From assembly GCF_018687715.1 (NCBI RefSeq), contig NC_056765.1:6002501-6066500 (forward strand): a DNA stretch of 64,000 nt, given 5' to 3'. The stretch is from Carya illinoinensis. Lineage: Eukaryota; Streptophyta; Magnoliopsida; Fagales; Juglandaceae. Of the stretch, positions 23,046 to 36,519 are shown piece after piece. Made by a program: the position numbers and the translations under genes. Under the pieces are notes generated by a model. It did not search any database, was not told the DNA's origin, and saw only the letters and a list, made by a program, of their open reading frames with translations. Each line of letters starts with the position of its first letter. Positions within the stretch are counted from its first letter, which is position 1.

Positions 23046-24829
23046 TTTATTAAAACCGAAACCATTTTTTAAGAAGGCCTGAACTCATGTATCGTTTATT
23101 AACTTTTTCTAAATTGAATAAATATAAATATAATTTAGAGAAATAATATTAGTTTCAAACTATAGAATTCAAATTTCAAACAGTGTAACAACTAGTTGTG
23201 GCCGACAAAAAAATCTAACAAAAAACTGTACGAGATTAGGATTTCACGTACGAAATTCGTAGCTCTCCCTCGCATTTCAAGTAGAGGAGAAATTTGAATT
23301 TCTGCCGCCTATTGATGGAGCCGAAATTATAAACTATTAAGGGTTGTCGGAGAATAATGACAAGTAATGAAATTACACCTATCATATTTTTTCGGATGTT
23401 CGTTGAAAGGATACGACAAAGAAACAAGGTAAAGAGGCACTCAGATTCAAATCCTGAAATAAAAAATGAGAAATGCTATGACTGACGAAAGGGAGGAGGC
23501 ACAAAATTAGAAAACAGTTTATATAAGGGTAAAACATATAAAACAGTTTATTTGCACACTTAACTAAAAGAGAAAAGCTATCGATTAGCCACTATAGGAA
23601 ATCAGCCGTTGCACAACTTATGTGGATGTACTTTTTTTTTTTTCCTGTTGAAACTAGCATTTTGAATTTTGAACCTCAACCATATTTCTGTATTGAACCT
23701 ATCCCACTCCCGCGTCCCCTTACCTCCCTCCCTCTCGTTGAGGGTTGCCCAAAACTGGCAACTCGTCGGCCTGCCTTTATCCATCGCCGCCTAGCCTTTT
23801 TCCCCCACAGACCATTTCGAACAAGAGGGAAGAGTTCAAGGGGACCACTCATCGCCCAACACCCACAATGCCCTCCCTCCACTAGCGCCACCGCACAACG
23901 CATCTTGAGTCGTTACCGTCCCTCTCGTCGCCCAGCACCCATGACTCGTCGACCTCCCTTTGCCCATCATCGCCCAGCACCTGTGACTCCTACGTCTATT
24001 TCACCGCCCATCTGCTCAACAACAAGAGGTAACTCCACGTTATTAAGTTCTTTGTACTGAGAGAGGTAAAGTTTGGGGTAGATTTCTTCTTTCGGAGATG
24101 GGTATTGGGCTTAGGGCATGAAAATGTTAGTGAGTTGCAGAAAATGTTTTCTTGAAGTTAATGGTTGCTGGTGATGATCTTTGTTGGTTTATGCATTAGC
24201 AAAGTATATCACTTTTCTGCTTTTATTGTCTTTTCTCGCATTTTCTTTCTCTATCTCGCACTCTCTCAATCTCTTCAGCTGGTGAATGGATGGCTGCTTC
24301 TTATAATGGTGTCATGTGTTTGATGGCTATCCAAACTGTAATTAAGTAGCACATATCCACATTTCAAGGTTATGAGTTTATGATCAAGATTAACCTGTCT
24401 TCAATTCTAATTGTGTACGGTTGTCAAAAAATGAGACATTGATGCCCAACATTTTTCAAACGACTCGAGTTTAATGGGTGAGACAGAGGTTTCGAAAACA
24501 ACTGTATGATTCCATTAGAACAAGGGAAATAGACCCTTGAAGGCATTTGATTCGGCATTTTCTACATTTTTTGTTTATCTCCCTCACACGTTTCAAAATT
24601 GTCTCAAGGTTGGTCATCTCATTTGAGCCTAAATTGTCTCAAGAAATTCCATTTTGAATTCCATGCTTCTACAATGTTGCCATTTAGTATAAGTCAATAT
24701 TATTGTAGAGTAAGTTCTGATCTTTTAGTTTGCTTTCTACTACAAGTTTTGATCTTTAAGTTTGCTTTCTACTACAAGTCAGTTGACTGTAAAATGAGCT
24801 AGCTAGCTGTTAATTAATGTTACTCAACT
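23046..24829. other. No gene recognised
   Basis: The longest frame (23620-24060, plus) is Pro/Arg/Ser-rich and matches no family I know. 24060-24830 looks like intergenic or intronic DNA. Missing 3' exons of the HINT3-like gene were looked for here and not seen. Confidence 0.4.
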
Positions 24830-24975
24830 AATTAGGTACGTACGAGAGATATATAGGAAATTTTTGTATGTATAAAATTAGTAAGAATTATTTTTTTAGA
24901 AATTTCTTTTTTACGAAAAAGACCCCAATTAATGGAAATTAAAGCTAAGAGATCAAAAAGAGTACTGGTACTAAC

Positions 24976-27207
24976 AGTGTTTATAGATCCATCGTTTCCA
25001 AAACACCAGCCGATTTTCACTCTCGAATGCTTCGGTCGAAATGGCCAGTACCCTCAAAGGGAGTCCGCCGCAGCCAAAAGCCAAACTAGGACAACGCTCC
25101 ACTAAATCCAAAGCCATATCTTGCATGATCATCACATATACACATGCATGTATCCAATTAATTAATCCAATCACCGGCCACTCAATGGTTAGAAGATAGA
25201 GAGAAAACATGCAGTAATATTTGTTACCTAAATCTTTGTTATAGATAGAGTAGTTGAGAAGTGTGGCACCATCGAGGCTTTGTTCTGGCTCCAAATCTTC
25301 AAATGGAGTTTAGAATAGAGATAGCGAGCCAATTCTTTATGCCCAAAGCCCATGGCCATAGTAACTGGAAGTTCTCCGTCAGAATAATTTCTAACGCTGA
25401 CCAAGCTCTTGTTCTATGTCATCAGGAACTCTGCCATCCGTTGATTCCCACTAGTAATTGCTACATATAGAGCTGTATAGCCTAGTTTATCTTGCATTGC
25501 CAAATCATGTTCAGAAATCATATTGACCAACTCCTCGACTATACATTCCTGTTCAGCTTCAACAGCAGCGTGAAGAACTGTCCCACGCGTAAATGGAATT
25601 CTTGCTGTCGAAGCAGCAGGGTGGAGCTTGAGGAAATCTCTTGCAATTATCCAATCCCTACTTTGCACAGCCTTGACTAAGCCCGCATAATCATCCTCCC
25701 TCTCTTGCCCTGCCATGCATATATATTACACAAGATTTTAATTGATATGCTTTTTGATCTCCAGTTTTCATATTATACGTAGAATTATGAAAAAAATTAA
25801 ACAAAATGTACTTTTCAACAAACCACCAAGTACATATATAATGATATCATCTTTTGCATGTATGTGTTGATTTTAAATTCAGTACGTATATAGGATTTAT
25901 CAAATATATATATAATGATATTAATGCAAGTTATATTACAACTAGTAAATCTGGTAAGTAATGTTAGCTATAAGTTTCAAATAGACAAATATCGAGTAGT
26001 CCTTTTGTTAAAAAGTGGATTACACTAAAAATAGAATTTTTTTATACTTTTTTAAGGGGACAACCTTTTACAAAAATTATTGTACAGAATTTATCTATTG
26101 GGACTTGTATGAATCATTTTTCAAATTTCATAGTACCACTTCTTTTCATGGATTAGGCTATAATTGAATGTTTGTCAGTCTAAAACAGCCCAAATAATTA
26201 GCCGCAGGCAAAGCCTATAAGTTTATTTGTGTCATGTGAAGATGCAACCCAACGAACTGAGTGTTCAATGTGGGCTTTGTTCCCATTCTCGTATAGCTTA
26301 CCACTCACAAATATTCAAGCTCAATAAAATCTTTAAGCAAATCTCTATTGATTTTTAATGTAATTATGTATTATTTTGAGGAAAAATCACAGATTACTGC
26401 TGAAATTGTCACTAATTTTGCAAAAATAGCAATAAATTTAAAATCAAACATAGTCAAACATGCAGGTTCATTTACTGATCGTTAAACAAAATTAAATAAG
26501 TAATTTAACCCCTTGTTAAAATTTTATCGTTGATAGCACGGAGATTGATAATTAAAAAATAAGTAATGTACTACTAGTACTGGTATGATCTAAAAGGTTG
26601 GATCTTAATGGGAGCAAGCATTGCAAATTACAAATAGGAGAAGTTTGAGAGATAAAGTTAGATTAGTTTGATGGTCACCTTGTAAAATGAGTACTACAGG
26701 TCGTTTGAGGAGATGAAGGGGTATTTCATTTTACTATCATCTTGTTCAACTAAAATGTTGGTCCATATCCAAATGTGCTTTCCAACAAATACGATCCAGA
26801 TTCGTAGATGAGTTGAGTGAGAAGGATGTTAAAGTTTTCCAAATCTTGTAACCTAGCTAGTCTCCAAATTCTTTATCTTTTTTTTTTTTTTTTGTTAATT
26901 CTTTCTACTTGCAAGCTATATAGTGTAAATGACACACCATCCACATCATTGAAATAACAGGAGTTGATTTACAATATTTAAATATAAAATCTCTTGTGTA
27001 AATTAAAAAAAGTCAGGTCTAAGATAAACCACCTAAAATAAATTATTTTTACTTCTTGTCAAGGTGATTCGAATTTCAATTCTCAAGTTTCAATGACAAG
27101 AAGAATTACAACTAAGTTACAAGAGCTTGGAATAAATACTGAGAAATTCCCAATTTTCCCTACAATTATAAGCCTATTTTTCTTCTTCCAATAATGTTTG
27201 TGCATAT

Positions 27208-27286
<79 letters not shown>

Positions 27287-27661
27287 TGCGTTGTCTTTAC
27301 TTGAAGAGTTTCCTTTGTTAATTATCGAATCATCATCTTCAGTCTGTATTAGCTTGTCCTGTCCATTACTTTCCATGAACATTTTAGCCAACATTTCCAA
27401 AGCAATATTTGCAGAACAAATGTTATTGATCCAAGATAGTATGTTCATCCCGCATGAACTTTGAATTGCTTGTAAAGTCATATCATTCCTCTTCCTCCAA
27501 GCCTCGAATTCAACCACATCATCTTCTGGTTTGGGGGGTTTTGAGCTTGTTTCAACAAGATTCCAAAGACCTTGACACAAAAAATAATTTTTCATCTTGA
27601 CACTCCAATCCACATAATTATCATTTCCGAGAAGTTCAAAAGGAAAAATGTTTGTTTCCAT
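24976..27661 (-). pseudogene. Ankyrin/PGG gene copy B, truncated after exon 3
   Basis: Exons on the minus strand: gag-like exon 27661-27286 (ATG at 27661, open, donor GTTTCT), exon 2 25709-25228, exon 3 25119-24976. Exon 2 starts GQEREDDYAGLV and keeps two ankyrin repeats (GTVLHAAVEAEQ; GYTALYVAITSG), but a TAG at 25414-25416 ends the frame and it is 2 bases longer than in copy C (482 versus 480). Exon 3 is 9 bases shorter. Exons 4 to 7, including the PGG membrane domain, are absent below about 24830. It is a dead partial duplicate of the gene at 37128-43657. Confidence 0.85.
27209..27281. repeat. (GT)n(GA)n microsatellite at splice donor, copy B
   Basis: About 9 GT then about 28 GA units, abutting the gag-exon donor on the minus strand. 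Confidence 0.9.
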
Positions 27662-27832
27662 GCTGTCTGTCAACTTATGAAGTACATAGATTGGTACTCA
27701 AACACTTAGAATACAAAGAGACACTATTGTGATATATTTCGTTTCTTTTGTTAATTCTAAATATAACATTTCTTTGGCTTTGAAAAACAACAGAATTAAT
27801 TATTTTCTATGACTTTGAAAACTGAATTAAAG

Positions 27833-28185
27833 CCATGTTTGGTTTCACAGAAATTTCCAAAATGTTTTACAAACCAAACCAAACATCTCTCAATCTCAAA
27901 AAAAAAATAAAATAAAATAAAAAAATCTATTTCAAAATTTTAAATTTTCATCTAATCATTACCCAAACACAAAAATCAATATAATTTTTGCAAACTTTAA
28001 AATAAAAAGTAATTTTAAAAAATTATATTCAAATAAATTTTCAACTTTATCTATCAACTTTTACAAATTTTAATGTAATACTTATTTTAAAAGAAATTTT
28101 TATTCAATTTTTTCTCTCATTTTTCAAAACTTAATTTCAAACAAATTCTCAAATACTTTCAAATATTTTTGGTAACCAAACGTGG
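27833..28185. mobile_element. MITE-like element with CCATGTTTGGTT ends (copy B)
   Basis: Left end CCATGTTTGGTT, right end AACCAAACGTGG, which are inverted repeats with one mismatch. The inside is AT-rich and non-coding. The same element sits at 43829-44237 in copy C, so it inserted before the duplication. Confidence 0.6.
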
Positions 28186-28996
28186 AGATCTCTCTAACTA
28201 ACTAATTTTCTTATAGCAAGCACTTATTATGCTAATTTTCTTTAGATTGTGGTAGGAAATATAGTTTATAACTTTAGGACTTATAACTTATAACTTAAAT
28301 AATAAGTTCTACTATTAAAAAGTTATTTACTGTTTGGTAACTATATGTTTAAAGCACTTTTAAACATGTCATGTTTGTTTAGAAACAAATTAAAAAAATA
28401 CTTTCTGAAGTAGAAATGACAATTATTTAAATTTGTAAAGATTATGATGATATCCTTGGAACTTTGAAAGTTGTAATTGTCTTAAAGTTGTATAGATATT
28501 TTTGTTCATTGACAGTCTTTTTTAAATTTGAATTATGTTCCACATTATCTGGAAAAACATGTTTGAAAAAAAACATCAAAATGATGTTTTTCCTCAAACG
28601 TACTTTTTAACTTATTTGAGATTAAAAGTGTTTTAATATATAACACCCAAATGACCTAATTATTTCATTAAAGAGTTTTTAAGAATATTTAAATACTTTT
28701 TAAGACTCATAACACAATCCCAAACGAGCCCTTTATCTTAAAAGCAAGGAATTTATGCTTTACAGTGTAGAGAGTACTTCCCAAATGTAAAAATTAATCA
28801 AACGATGCCAATTAGCAATTAAGTAGGGGTGTTGCCGTATTTAGGGAATTAGTATATCAATCAAAATTTATATTGACACCTTTTTCACGCATTGTTAATT
28901 GACATACATCTCACACAATATTGTGTCGATCTTATCCTAATTTAGGTGTAAGAATTTGTAAAGCAATTCTAAGGATCTCAATATTTTATATTTATG

Positions 28997-29123
<127 letters not shown>

Positions 29124-30033
29124 CCATTGTTATTGAATTGAAGGTAATAAATGTGACATTTAAAAGTGATGCAAATGATTTAAACGATATGCAAATGATT
29201 CTAAGCTAGCTGAAACCTTCTTATAATTACAGTTTTCCAAAAGCAAGTTTCTTTTGGACTTTGGTCCTTAAGAGTTCTTCAGAGGCTAGAGATTTTCTAA
29301 AAAACCCCATTTTACATAGTTATTAAGCAGCATTTGAGCAAATACATTATAGAAGTTGGGTCAATTTTATTTTCATTACACTTGCTAAGACAATGACCCC
29401 ACTTAACGTAAGCAGGCTAACCCAACATAAGCATCTGGCAAAAACCTTGCCCTGTATCTCAAAGTTTTAAAAAATTGATTCACAAATGTACCTTATGTCA
29501 AGAGATAATGTCAGTTAGCATCACTTACACAAGAAGATCTCAAATGGATGCAGTTAATTACCAAATTTTAAACAATGTGGCATATATTTGGTGGAAGCAA
29601 AAAACCCTATAACTTGGGTCAGGTGAGAATCATCCAGATTAAAAAAGAATTATCATGGTTTAAATCAAAACATATAATCATAGACATCTCCAAGCTATCT
29701 GCAGGAGCAAAAGTTATTTTGCATTGAACGTTAAAACCATCAGGAGTGAAGAGACAACATAAGTGCCAGCATGGTATATGGACTGAGTATACTTAGAGAT
29801 TTTCTTTAAGCTCTCAATTAGGCGCCACATAGGGAAAAAGTGAAACTCTTCAAGCAACATTCCTTAGAGTTACTTCATGATTAAAACAGTATGGCATTTT
29901 TAGGTATATATGCCCATAAAAGTATGTGGACTAAGTTAAGATGTGGACATTAAACCACAGTGAACCCCAAAGTAGAACGAAACATGGCGAGCAATAGAAT
30001 GATAAATTGAACCTTGGATGCATGATACCTTAC

Positions 30034-31176
30034 CCATGACTCAGAGGATTTGTATCCAATATGCATAGGCACGCATCATCTTCATAGAGCTGTGAGAATC
30101 AAATTCAATAGAGTAACAAAAAAGTGGAACCAAAGTGAATAGAGAATGTATTTTCACATCATAACATGTTATGAAGAGGCCCCTACATACTAAGCATAAG
30201 ATTAGGCCTTGAGTCACAAACGAGGGATATACAAGATTTAGCAACTACAAGTGCTCGAAGCATCACTTATAAAAATAAATAAATAAAGAAGAAGAAGTGC
30301 TTAAAGCATCAATAGTCAAGAAATATGGCAATATTGCCAAACATTTGGTGTTCTTCAGAAAATTCTGACCAAGCATATTAAAATTCCTGTAGGGGACTTT
30401 GGATTCAAAATCAAGTCTTACTCCCTGCTTCACAAGAAAAACTTCTAAGTAATAATAATAATAGTTAGCAGTTTGCCAGGAAATAATTAACAATATTTTC
30501 TTAAAATGCAGAAAAAGGTAAGAGGATTTCACGATGATGAGATTCACAGGGACTTATTCACGCAGATAAACACAAATAGCAAATCAATGACCCAACGATT
30601 ACGGCAGAAAATTTGACCACTAGAAAAAAAATGTAAATAAAAAATGGTCCACAATGCCTAGAGATACTTCCAGGAGACTCTGAAGTACGCAAATGTTTGA
30701 CAACTAGGAAAAGGGTGGAAAAGGAAAATACATATATGCACACAACATACAGATATTCAGTATGTGTGTGTTTTATATTTACACATTAAATTTGAATCAC
30801 CAAATTGTCTTCTCGACTAAGTTCTCTGCATGTAAGCTCTCCAAATTTCGAAACCCAAATCACGAAAAACCGTGAAAATCGCTTTTCAATTTTCTTCCAC
30901 TCTTCATGAAATTTCTCAGCATCCAAACAAAAATGATCAAATAAGCCGAATTACCTTGAGAGCTGGTGATTCACCGCGCACAATCTTGCAGAAAACACAG
31001 TCGTTTTGCCGATCCATCTGCTCAGAATCACTGAACCGCTGAGTCTCACCCGAATCAGAAGCGCAATTGGAAAAGGAGAGGGCTGAAAAAAGTGGGATAG
31101 GAGTCCGACCCCGAGGCTGACCGGAACCGAGAGGGCAGAGATGGGAAGAGAGAACGGCGAGCCTCCGTGCCTCCAT
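30034..31176 (-). pseudogene. HINT3: HIT-family (HINT3-like) gene, exons 1 and 2 only
   Basis: Exon 1 (31176-30955) encodes MEARRLAVLSSHL..., a transit-like N-terminus, and ends QNDCVFCKIVRGESPALK. That is the start of a HIT domain with the CxxC zinc pair. Exon 2 (30089-30034) encodes LYEDDACLCILDTNPLSHG. Both junctions are AG/GT with matching phases. HIT proteins of this type are plastid or mitochondrial adenylylsulfate/nucleotide hydrolases, with a later exon carrying the HxHxHxx triad. That exon and the rest should lie below 30034, but 29121-30033 shows no match and the copy B duplication begins at 29120. The gene is therefore truncated or its 3' exons have been displaced. An upstream in-frame ATG at 31203 is a less likely start. 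Confidence 0.7.
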
Positions 31177-31329
31177 GTCAAGTGAAACCGAACCTTCTGA
31201 CATAATGACTGGCTGTGGATATGGCCCTGCCCATGATTTCCAGAGTTTTCTTAAGTGAGATTCTGATCTAAGAAGGCAGAGAAACAAACCAAAACGGTCG
31301 GTTTTTCCTATTTTTGTTCGAGTATTCAA

Positions 31330-31930
31330 GGATTTATTGAGAGGATGGAGGTTCGGCGTGGCCGTGGTGGCGCTGTAGTGACGTAGTCGAGGCTCGAGAC
31401 AGAGGCCGTTGGTTAGCTTTGCTCGCTTTTTTATCCATATAGAGCTTTTGATTTTTTGTTTTGCTCTTGCCCAGCCATTTTCACGGGACGTGTGTCGGTT
31501 TGGTTTCGTTAGCCGGTCGGGAGTTCCAAACTTCCAAGTGTACAGTAGAGTTTTTGAGGAATTCTATTTGTGGTTTTTAGTTGAGGATTAGATGTGTCAA
31601 CTTTAATAAATGAAAAAAATATATTATTTTAAAATTAATATTTTTTATAATTTTAAAAAATTTTAAAGATAAAATTACCTAAATCTGTATTACACTGTCT
31701 GAACAGGCGCGGTACTTAGCAGTGCTCTAGAGTTTTTAATAAGCAGAATCTTGCAAGACTTGGGTTAACAACTTCAAATTTTCCTTTTTCTTTTTTTTTT
31801 TCAATCAAGTATTGCATAATTATATGAAAAGATATACCTACAATCTTCTATAAAATTATATTTTAAATTGAAAATATTTTTATAAAACGAGATTACTTTT
31901 ATAAGTTTTTATAAAAACACCCCTCATTTA
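31330..31930. other. Upstream of HINT3-like gene; no other gene
   Basis: 31330-31560 is GC-richer and is probably the HINT3 promoter. 31600-31740 is an AT-rich patch similar to 32740-32850. From about 31790 the sequence matches 36150 onwards, the 3' flank of ankyrin copy C. Confidence 0.5.
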
Positions 31931-32072
31931 AAATATAATTATAAAAAGGGTAGTGAGAATAGTTGTGTGTATATGATTTTACAAACTAAAAAGAGCTACA
32001 TTGATTTGAAATCTAAGAATATTCGTCAAAATTATTCTTATTATTCAAAAATTATTCAAAAAGAATCTAATA

Positions 32073-32273
32073 TCAGTTAATATTCGAGTTGATCTTCCAC
32101 CATGAGGTTATTAATGACTTGTTAATAGCTGAAATGATCACTACATGAGAGTCTCCTTTTAATACTATATATTTTAATCCCCAAGTTTGAGCTTCTTTAA
32201 GAACTAATTTAGCCGTTGTAGCTTCTCCAAAGATAGGATTTGTTCCGTTTGTTCTGTAAATTTCTTTAGTCAT
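32073..32273 (-). pseudogene. RNase H relic (LINE-derived), downstream of copy D
   Basis: Minus translation EATTAKLVLKEAQTWGLKY...GDSHVVIISAINK resembles the middle of an RVT_3 RNase H (an acidic residue before AKLV, an Asp in GDS). A paralog lies at about 36520-36710 below copy C, so the relic predates the C/D duplication. Confidence 0.6.
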
Positions 32274-32676
32274 AACAAAAATAAGTTCTTCTATGGATAC
32301 ACATTGCAGTTGCTATACATCTTGAATTTCTAGTTGCTACATCAAAAGCAAAGGGAACGACGGGATCAGGATTTCATATGAGTTTGTTAGCTCAATATAG
32401 TTAAAACCCTAGATTAATTTTAAGAATTGGAATGGGAGAGGAATAAACATGTAGAGCTAATATAATAATATTTGTCCAGTCTTTAATCATATCAATGAAG
32501 TTGAGTCCTAATTCTTGTGTAGAAAAAAATCAAACACCATTAAAATTATATTGGGTGAACATCAATATAAAATAGGATTAACAAAATATGTGATATAAGT
32601 TAAGCTATTCATCCCAATGAAAAATAATCATCAATTCAGCTTATTTTTCGATATATCAATACAACATTATAACAAA

Positions 32677-32862
32677 GAGAAATTCTATTTACAGTCCTTA
32701 AGTAGGGACTACATGTGCATGCCCTTTATTAAAAGAGAAAAAATATCATTTTAAGAGAGATATTTTAGTAATTTTAAAAAATTTTAAAGATAAAATTACC
32801 TATATCTGCATTGCAATCCCCAAATGGGGACTATACGTAGCATTGCTCACAAAGAGAAATTC
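32677..32862. mobile_element. Short insertion present in copy D only
   Basis: Flanked by TATAACAAA at 32668-32676 and 32863-32871. The copy C counterpart (about 37108-37115) has no insertion. Both ends also carry ACAAAGAGAAATTCTAT, so the exact boundaries are uncertain. The inside is AT-rich and non-coding. Confidence 0.45.
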
Positions 32863-32883
32863 TATAACAAATAAGGAAAAAAG

Positions 32884-35800
32884 TTACAACCAAAGCTTCA
32901 TTTTCTGATCAAAGATGCCCGATCCATAGGTTGAAACAAGCATGTAAATGAGAAAGCGAAATAGCATCATTACAAATATAATGATGGGAACACCAGCCAA
33001 ACTAATGATAGGGACGACGATCCAATATTTTCCATGTAACATAAGTAAAAGAGCAGTAGAAAAAGCTATCATCATAGTTACAATAGAGATGAAGAGAGCA
33101 AAAAGGCCTATAATAATCTTTTTGGGCAAAGATTTAAGAAAGTCTTCTTCAGCATAACGTGATATGAAGATTCTTGAAAACATCAATACCGAAGTCAAGG
33201 AAGCAAATAGTGACACAGAATCAGTTACTATAAAGAGTGTAAATAGTCTGTCATGCATGAGGATTGGAAAGCCTTTATTTTGGTCGTTACCACCAGGAAT
33301 GGTAAATGCTGCCGCAAACATAATGGTAATGATGAGAGTGCTGACCACAGTAGAAGAAGTTGCCATGTCCTTCATTCGTCGCTCTCCCTCTTTTCTCATT
33401 CCTTGATGGTCTTTCGTAAACAATTGTCTAGCAGTCAAACCGTCTTTGTTTAACATTTCCTTATGTGAGAGAGGGCAGATGCGTTCCACCTCCTACATTT
33501 ATTAAATAAAAATATGAGGAAAAAAATGCAATTAGAATATAATCAATTTTTTTTTAATTGCTTCTCCTTGGCTTCAGTGAACAATCAGTACTTCAATCTT
33601 GTGGCTTTTTGAATAATGAATTTTGTTGTTTAGATTTCCATACAACCATATTTTTATTTGAAGGTATTTAATATTATTTTATAAAAATGTCATTCATTTA
33701 AAACATGAATGTGTAAAGAATTGTAAAAATAGTTGTATATATGTCAGTTTCTTTTTTCAAATTTGTAATTTTTTTTTCAATTTAATATGTTTATTAGATT
33801 TCTATATTGAAAATTTATTGACTGCGAGAGTTTTAGCTTTCTTATAATAAAGATCTGCTTAGTAGCAATCTTGTGACACCGAAAAACAATATAGAATGCA
33901 AAACAAAGTTATTCTATATATAATAAATAGAATACTTGCAGAGTGGTTAAAGTTTCTAGTTAAGATTATTCCATAGTATAGTTCTTAAAATGAAAAATAC
34001 CATTGTTTTGAAGTTAAGTGATACATATTTTTCCACCCCACATTCCCCACAATATTAATGTAGGGGGATTAAAAAACAATATTAGATATAAATTTGGAAA
34101 GAATGCAGATTTTAAGACATATTAAAGTACAACAAATGGGCTAAATGTTATGAGTTCTTTCCTAAAAAATTTAAAGGTTTTTATACCTACATTACATGGT
34201 ACTATTGTTGTTCTCCTTTCTCTCTTTGAAAATCTATCTCTAGATTAGTTTAGAGAGTGTATGGTCTAGAGCAAAATAATAAAGTAGCAGGGAGCTAGAG
34301 ATGGATGGAGCTAACCTTAAACCATTGAATTTCTCTTTGCATTTGCAAAGCTGCTCCTCCTATTTGATCTATAGCAGTATTTTTTGTTAACTTGCCTGCC
34401 ATATGCAATATGATATTGCCGGAGCTATCTATTGTATTTAGTACACCATTCTTCCTTTTTAAATTGTATATAAGGCTAAAGATCCTATGTTGCCGATGCA
34501 GGACGGCCCAATGGAATATGTTCCTTCTTTCATCAACATCATCGATCATCAAAAGATTTGGATTTGCTTTGACTATATGATAAACAAATTCAAAGTTCCC
34601 TCTTCTGATAGCACTGAAGATTGCTAATGGAATAATATCCCCAAGTATATATTGATTTCTTGAGCTTGTATATAAAGTTGGTATTGCTTCACACATACAG
34701 TACATAAGTTCTTGAAATTGAGCTCGTCCCAACTTCATTTCATATAAACGCTTGAATCCTATATAATTAATTTGCGGCAATTAGGAAACATTAATGCATG
34801 ATAGAATATTATAAGCTGGATAAAACAATAAATGATGATCAAGAATAACAATTTTTTTTAAAAAAAATTATTCAAAAAATTATATGAATGCAATTAATAT
34901 TATATCCAAGAGGTTCAAGAGACTCGAGACTAGTTGGCATGAATGATCAGCTCGCACTGCAAAATAAGTAAAACCAAAACTTGCTCATCATCTTTATTAA
35001 TGTTGGGAGTAAAAATATTCAAGTGAAAGAAATTAAGTTTAGGCATTAACATACGTACGTACCTGATCCGATGGTTTTTTCTTGCCCATTCGGAATGTTC
35101 AAACAGACTTGATCGGTAGCACCAGCACTTGAAATGTGTATACCTTCCTCCCACCAAAAAACAAAATAGGCAAAGAAAAGCCAAGTAATAATATGGCAGT
35201 ATTTTTAATCTATATCTTGGAGAAGCAAAATTCAAGCAACATGCATGCACAGTATTTATTAAGACTATGATTTCCTCTTTTATTCTAATTAAATGCTCAT
35301 TATAAGTTAAAAATACTAAGTATGAAGTTATTTGACTTAATACAAGTAGAGCTGAGTTTTATGCAAGTTGTATTTTTTAATCATCCATTATAATTTTGTG
35401 TTCATAAAAATTCAAGAATAACAATTTAAAAAAAAATTATTCAAAAAATGATATGGATGCAATTAATATTATAAGAATAACAATTAATAATTAGTGATAA
35501 TTAATATTGAAACTAGTTGGCGCCATAGATAATCAGCTCGCACTGCAAATTAAGTAAAACCAAAACTTGCTCATCTTTATTAATTCCGATAGAAAAACGG
35601 AGCTGCCGCCCAAACTTTGATTGACATTATTAATGCCAGGAGTCAACAAATTCGAGGGAAAGAAATTAAGTTTAGGTATTAAAGCACAAACGTACATATC
35701 TGATTTGATAATTTTTTCTTGATAATTTTGAATGTTCAAACGGAATGGAAATTAAAGCTAAGAGATCAAAAAGAGTGGTACTAACAGTGATTATAGATCC

Positions 35801-36149
35801 ATCGTTTCCAAAACAGCAGTCGATTTTTACTCTCCAATGCTTCAGTTGAAATGGCCAGTACCCTCAAAGGGGAGGTACCTCGTTGGTCAGAGGCAATAGC
35901 CAAACGAGGACAACGCTCCACTAAATCCAAAGCTATATCTTGCATCATTATCACATATACACATGTATTATATCCATAATCCAATTAATCCAATCATCGG
36001 CCACTCAATGGTTAGAAGATAGAGGACAAACATGCATTAATATTTGTTACCTAAATCTCTGTTATAGATAGAGTTGTTAAGTAGTTTGGCACCATAGTGG
36101 CCTTATTCTGGCTCCAAATCTTCAAATGGAGTTTGAGAATAGAAATAGC
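32884..36149 (-). pseudogene. Ankyrin/PGG gene copy D, 5'-truncated
   Basis: Retained parts on the minus strand: exon 2 end (about 36149-36051, with in-frame TAA at 36105-36103), exon 3 (35938-35786, open), exon 4-like segments (near 35700, and 35127-35063, the latter out of frame), an exon 5-like segment near 34935 whose donor reads GAT and not GT, exon 6 (34758-34316, ankyrin, open) and exon 7 (33492-32884, 202 residues, PGG domain, open). Exon 7 has the PGG signature (FTIPGGNDQ) and about four hydrophobic spans, ending GIFDQKMKLWL. No gag-like exon and no start of exon 2 precede it; instead the 3' flank of copy C abuts. Exons 6 and 7 are unbroken, so a shorter transcript from a new promoter cannot be excluded. 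Confidence 0.75.
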
Positions 36150-36519
36150 TGCCTTTCTTTTTTCTTTTTCCCTCCCAAGCAAGTATTGCATACTTCATAA
36201 TTGCATATAATTATATTTCAAATTGAGAGTATTATTGTAAAACGAGGCTGCTTCTATAAGTTATCTTTATAAAAATACCACTTATTTAAAATATAATTGT
36301 CAGGATTGTAAGAACTGAGAAGAGTTGTAAGTATATAATTTTACAAACTAAAAAGAGCTAACTTGATGCTTAATAATATATAAATTAGAGAGGTGGATCT
36401 TTGCAACATTATGTGTACATTCTTTAAAAAAAAAATGTGCACATTGATTTTGAGATTGATGTATAGTTGTCAATCCAATTGTCAAAATTATTCAGAAAAA
36501 ATCTGACATCGGTTAATCT

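Larger units (their letters stand above)
31790..36149. repeat. Tandem duplication unit D
   Basis: Pairs with about 36150-41350. The order is the same: 3' flank with RNase H relic, PGG exon, ankyrin exon, exon 4/5 remnants, exon 3, part of exon 2. Its right end is the recombination junction at about 36150. Confidence 0.85.

Noticed and set aside
23620..24060. 146-residue Pro/Arg-rich frame
   Set aside because: Low complexity, no motif, and an opposite-strand frame of similar quality overlaps it.
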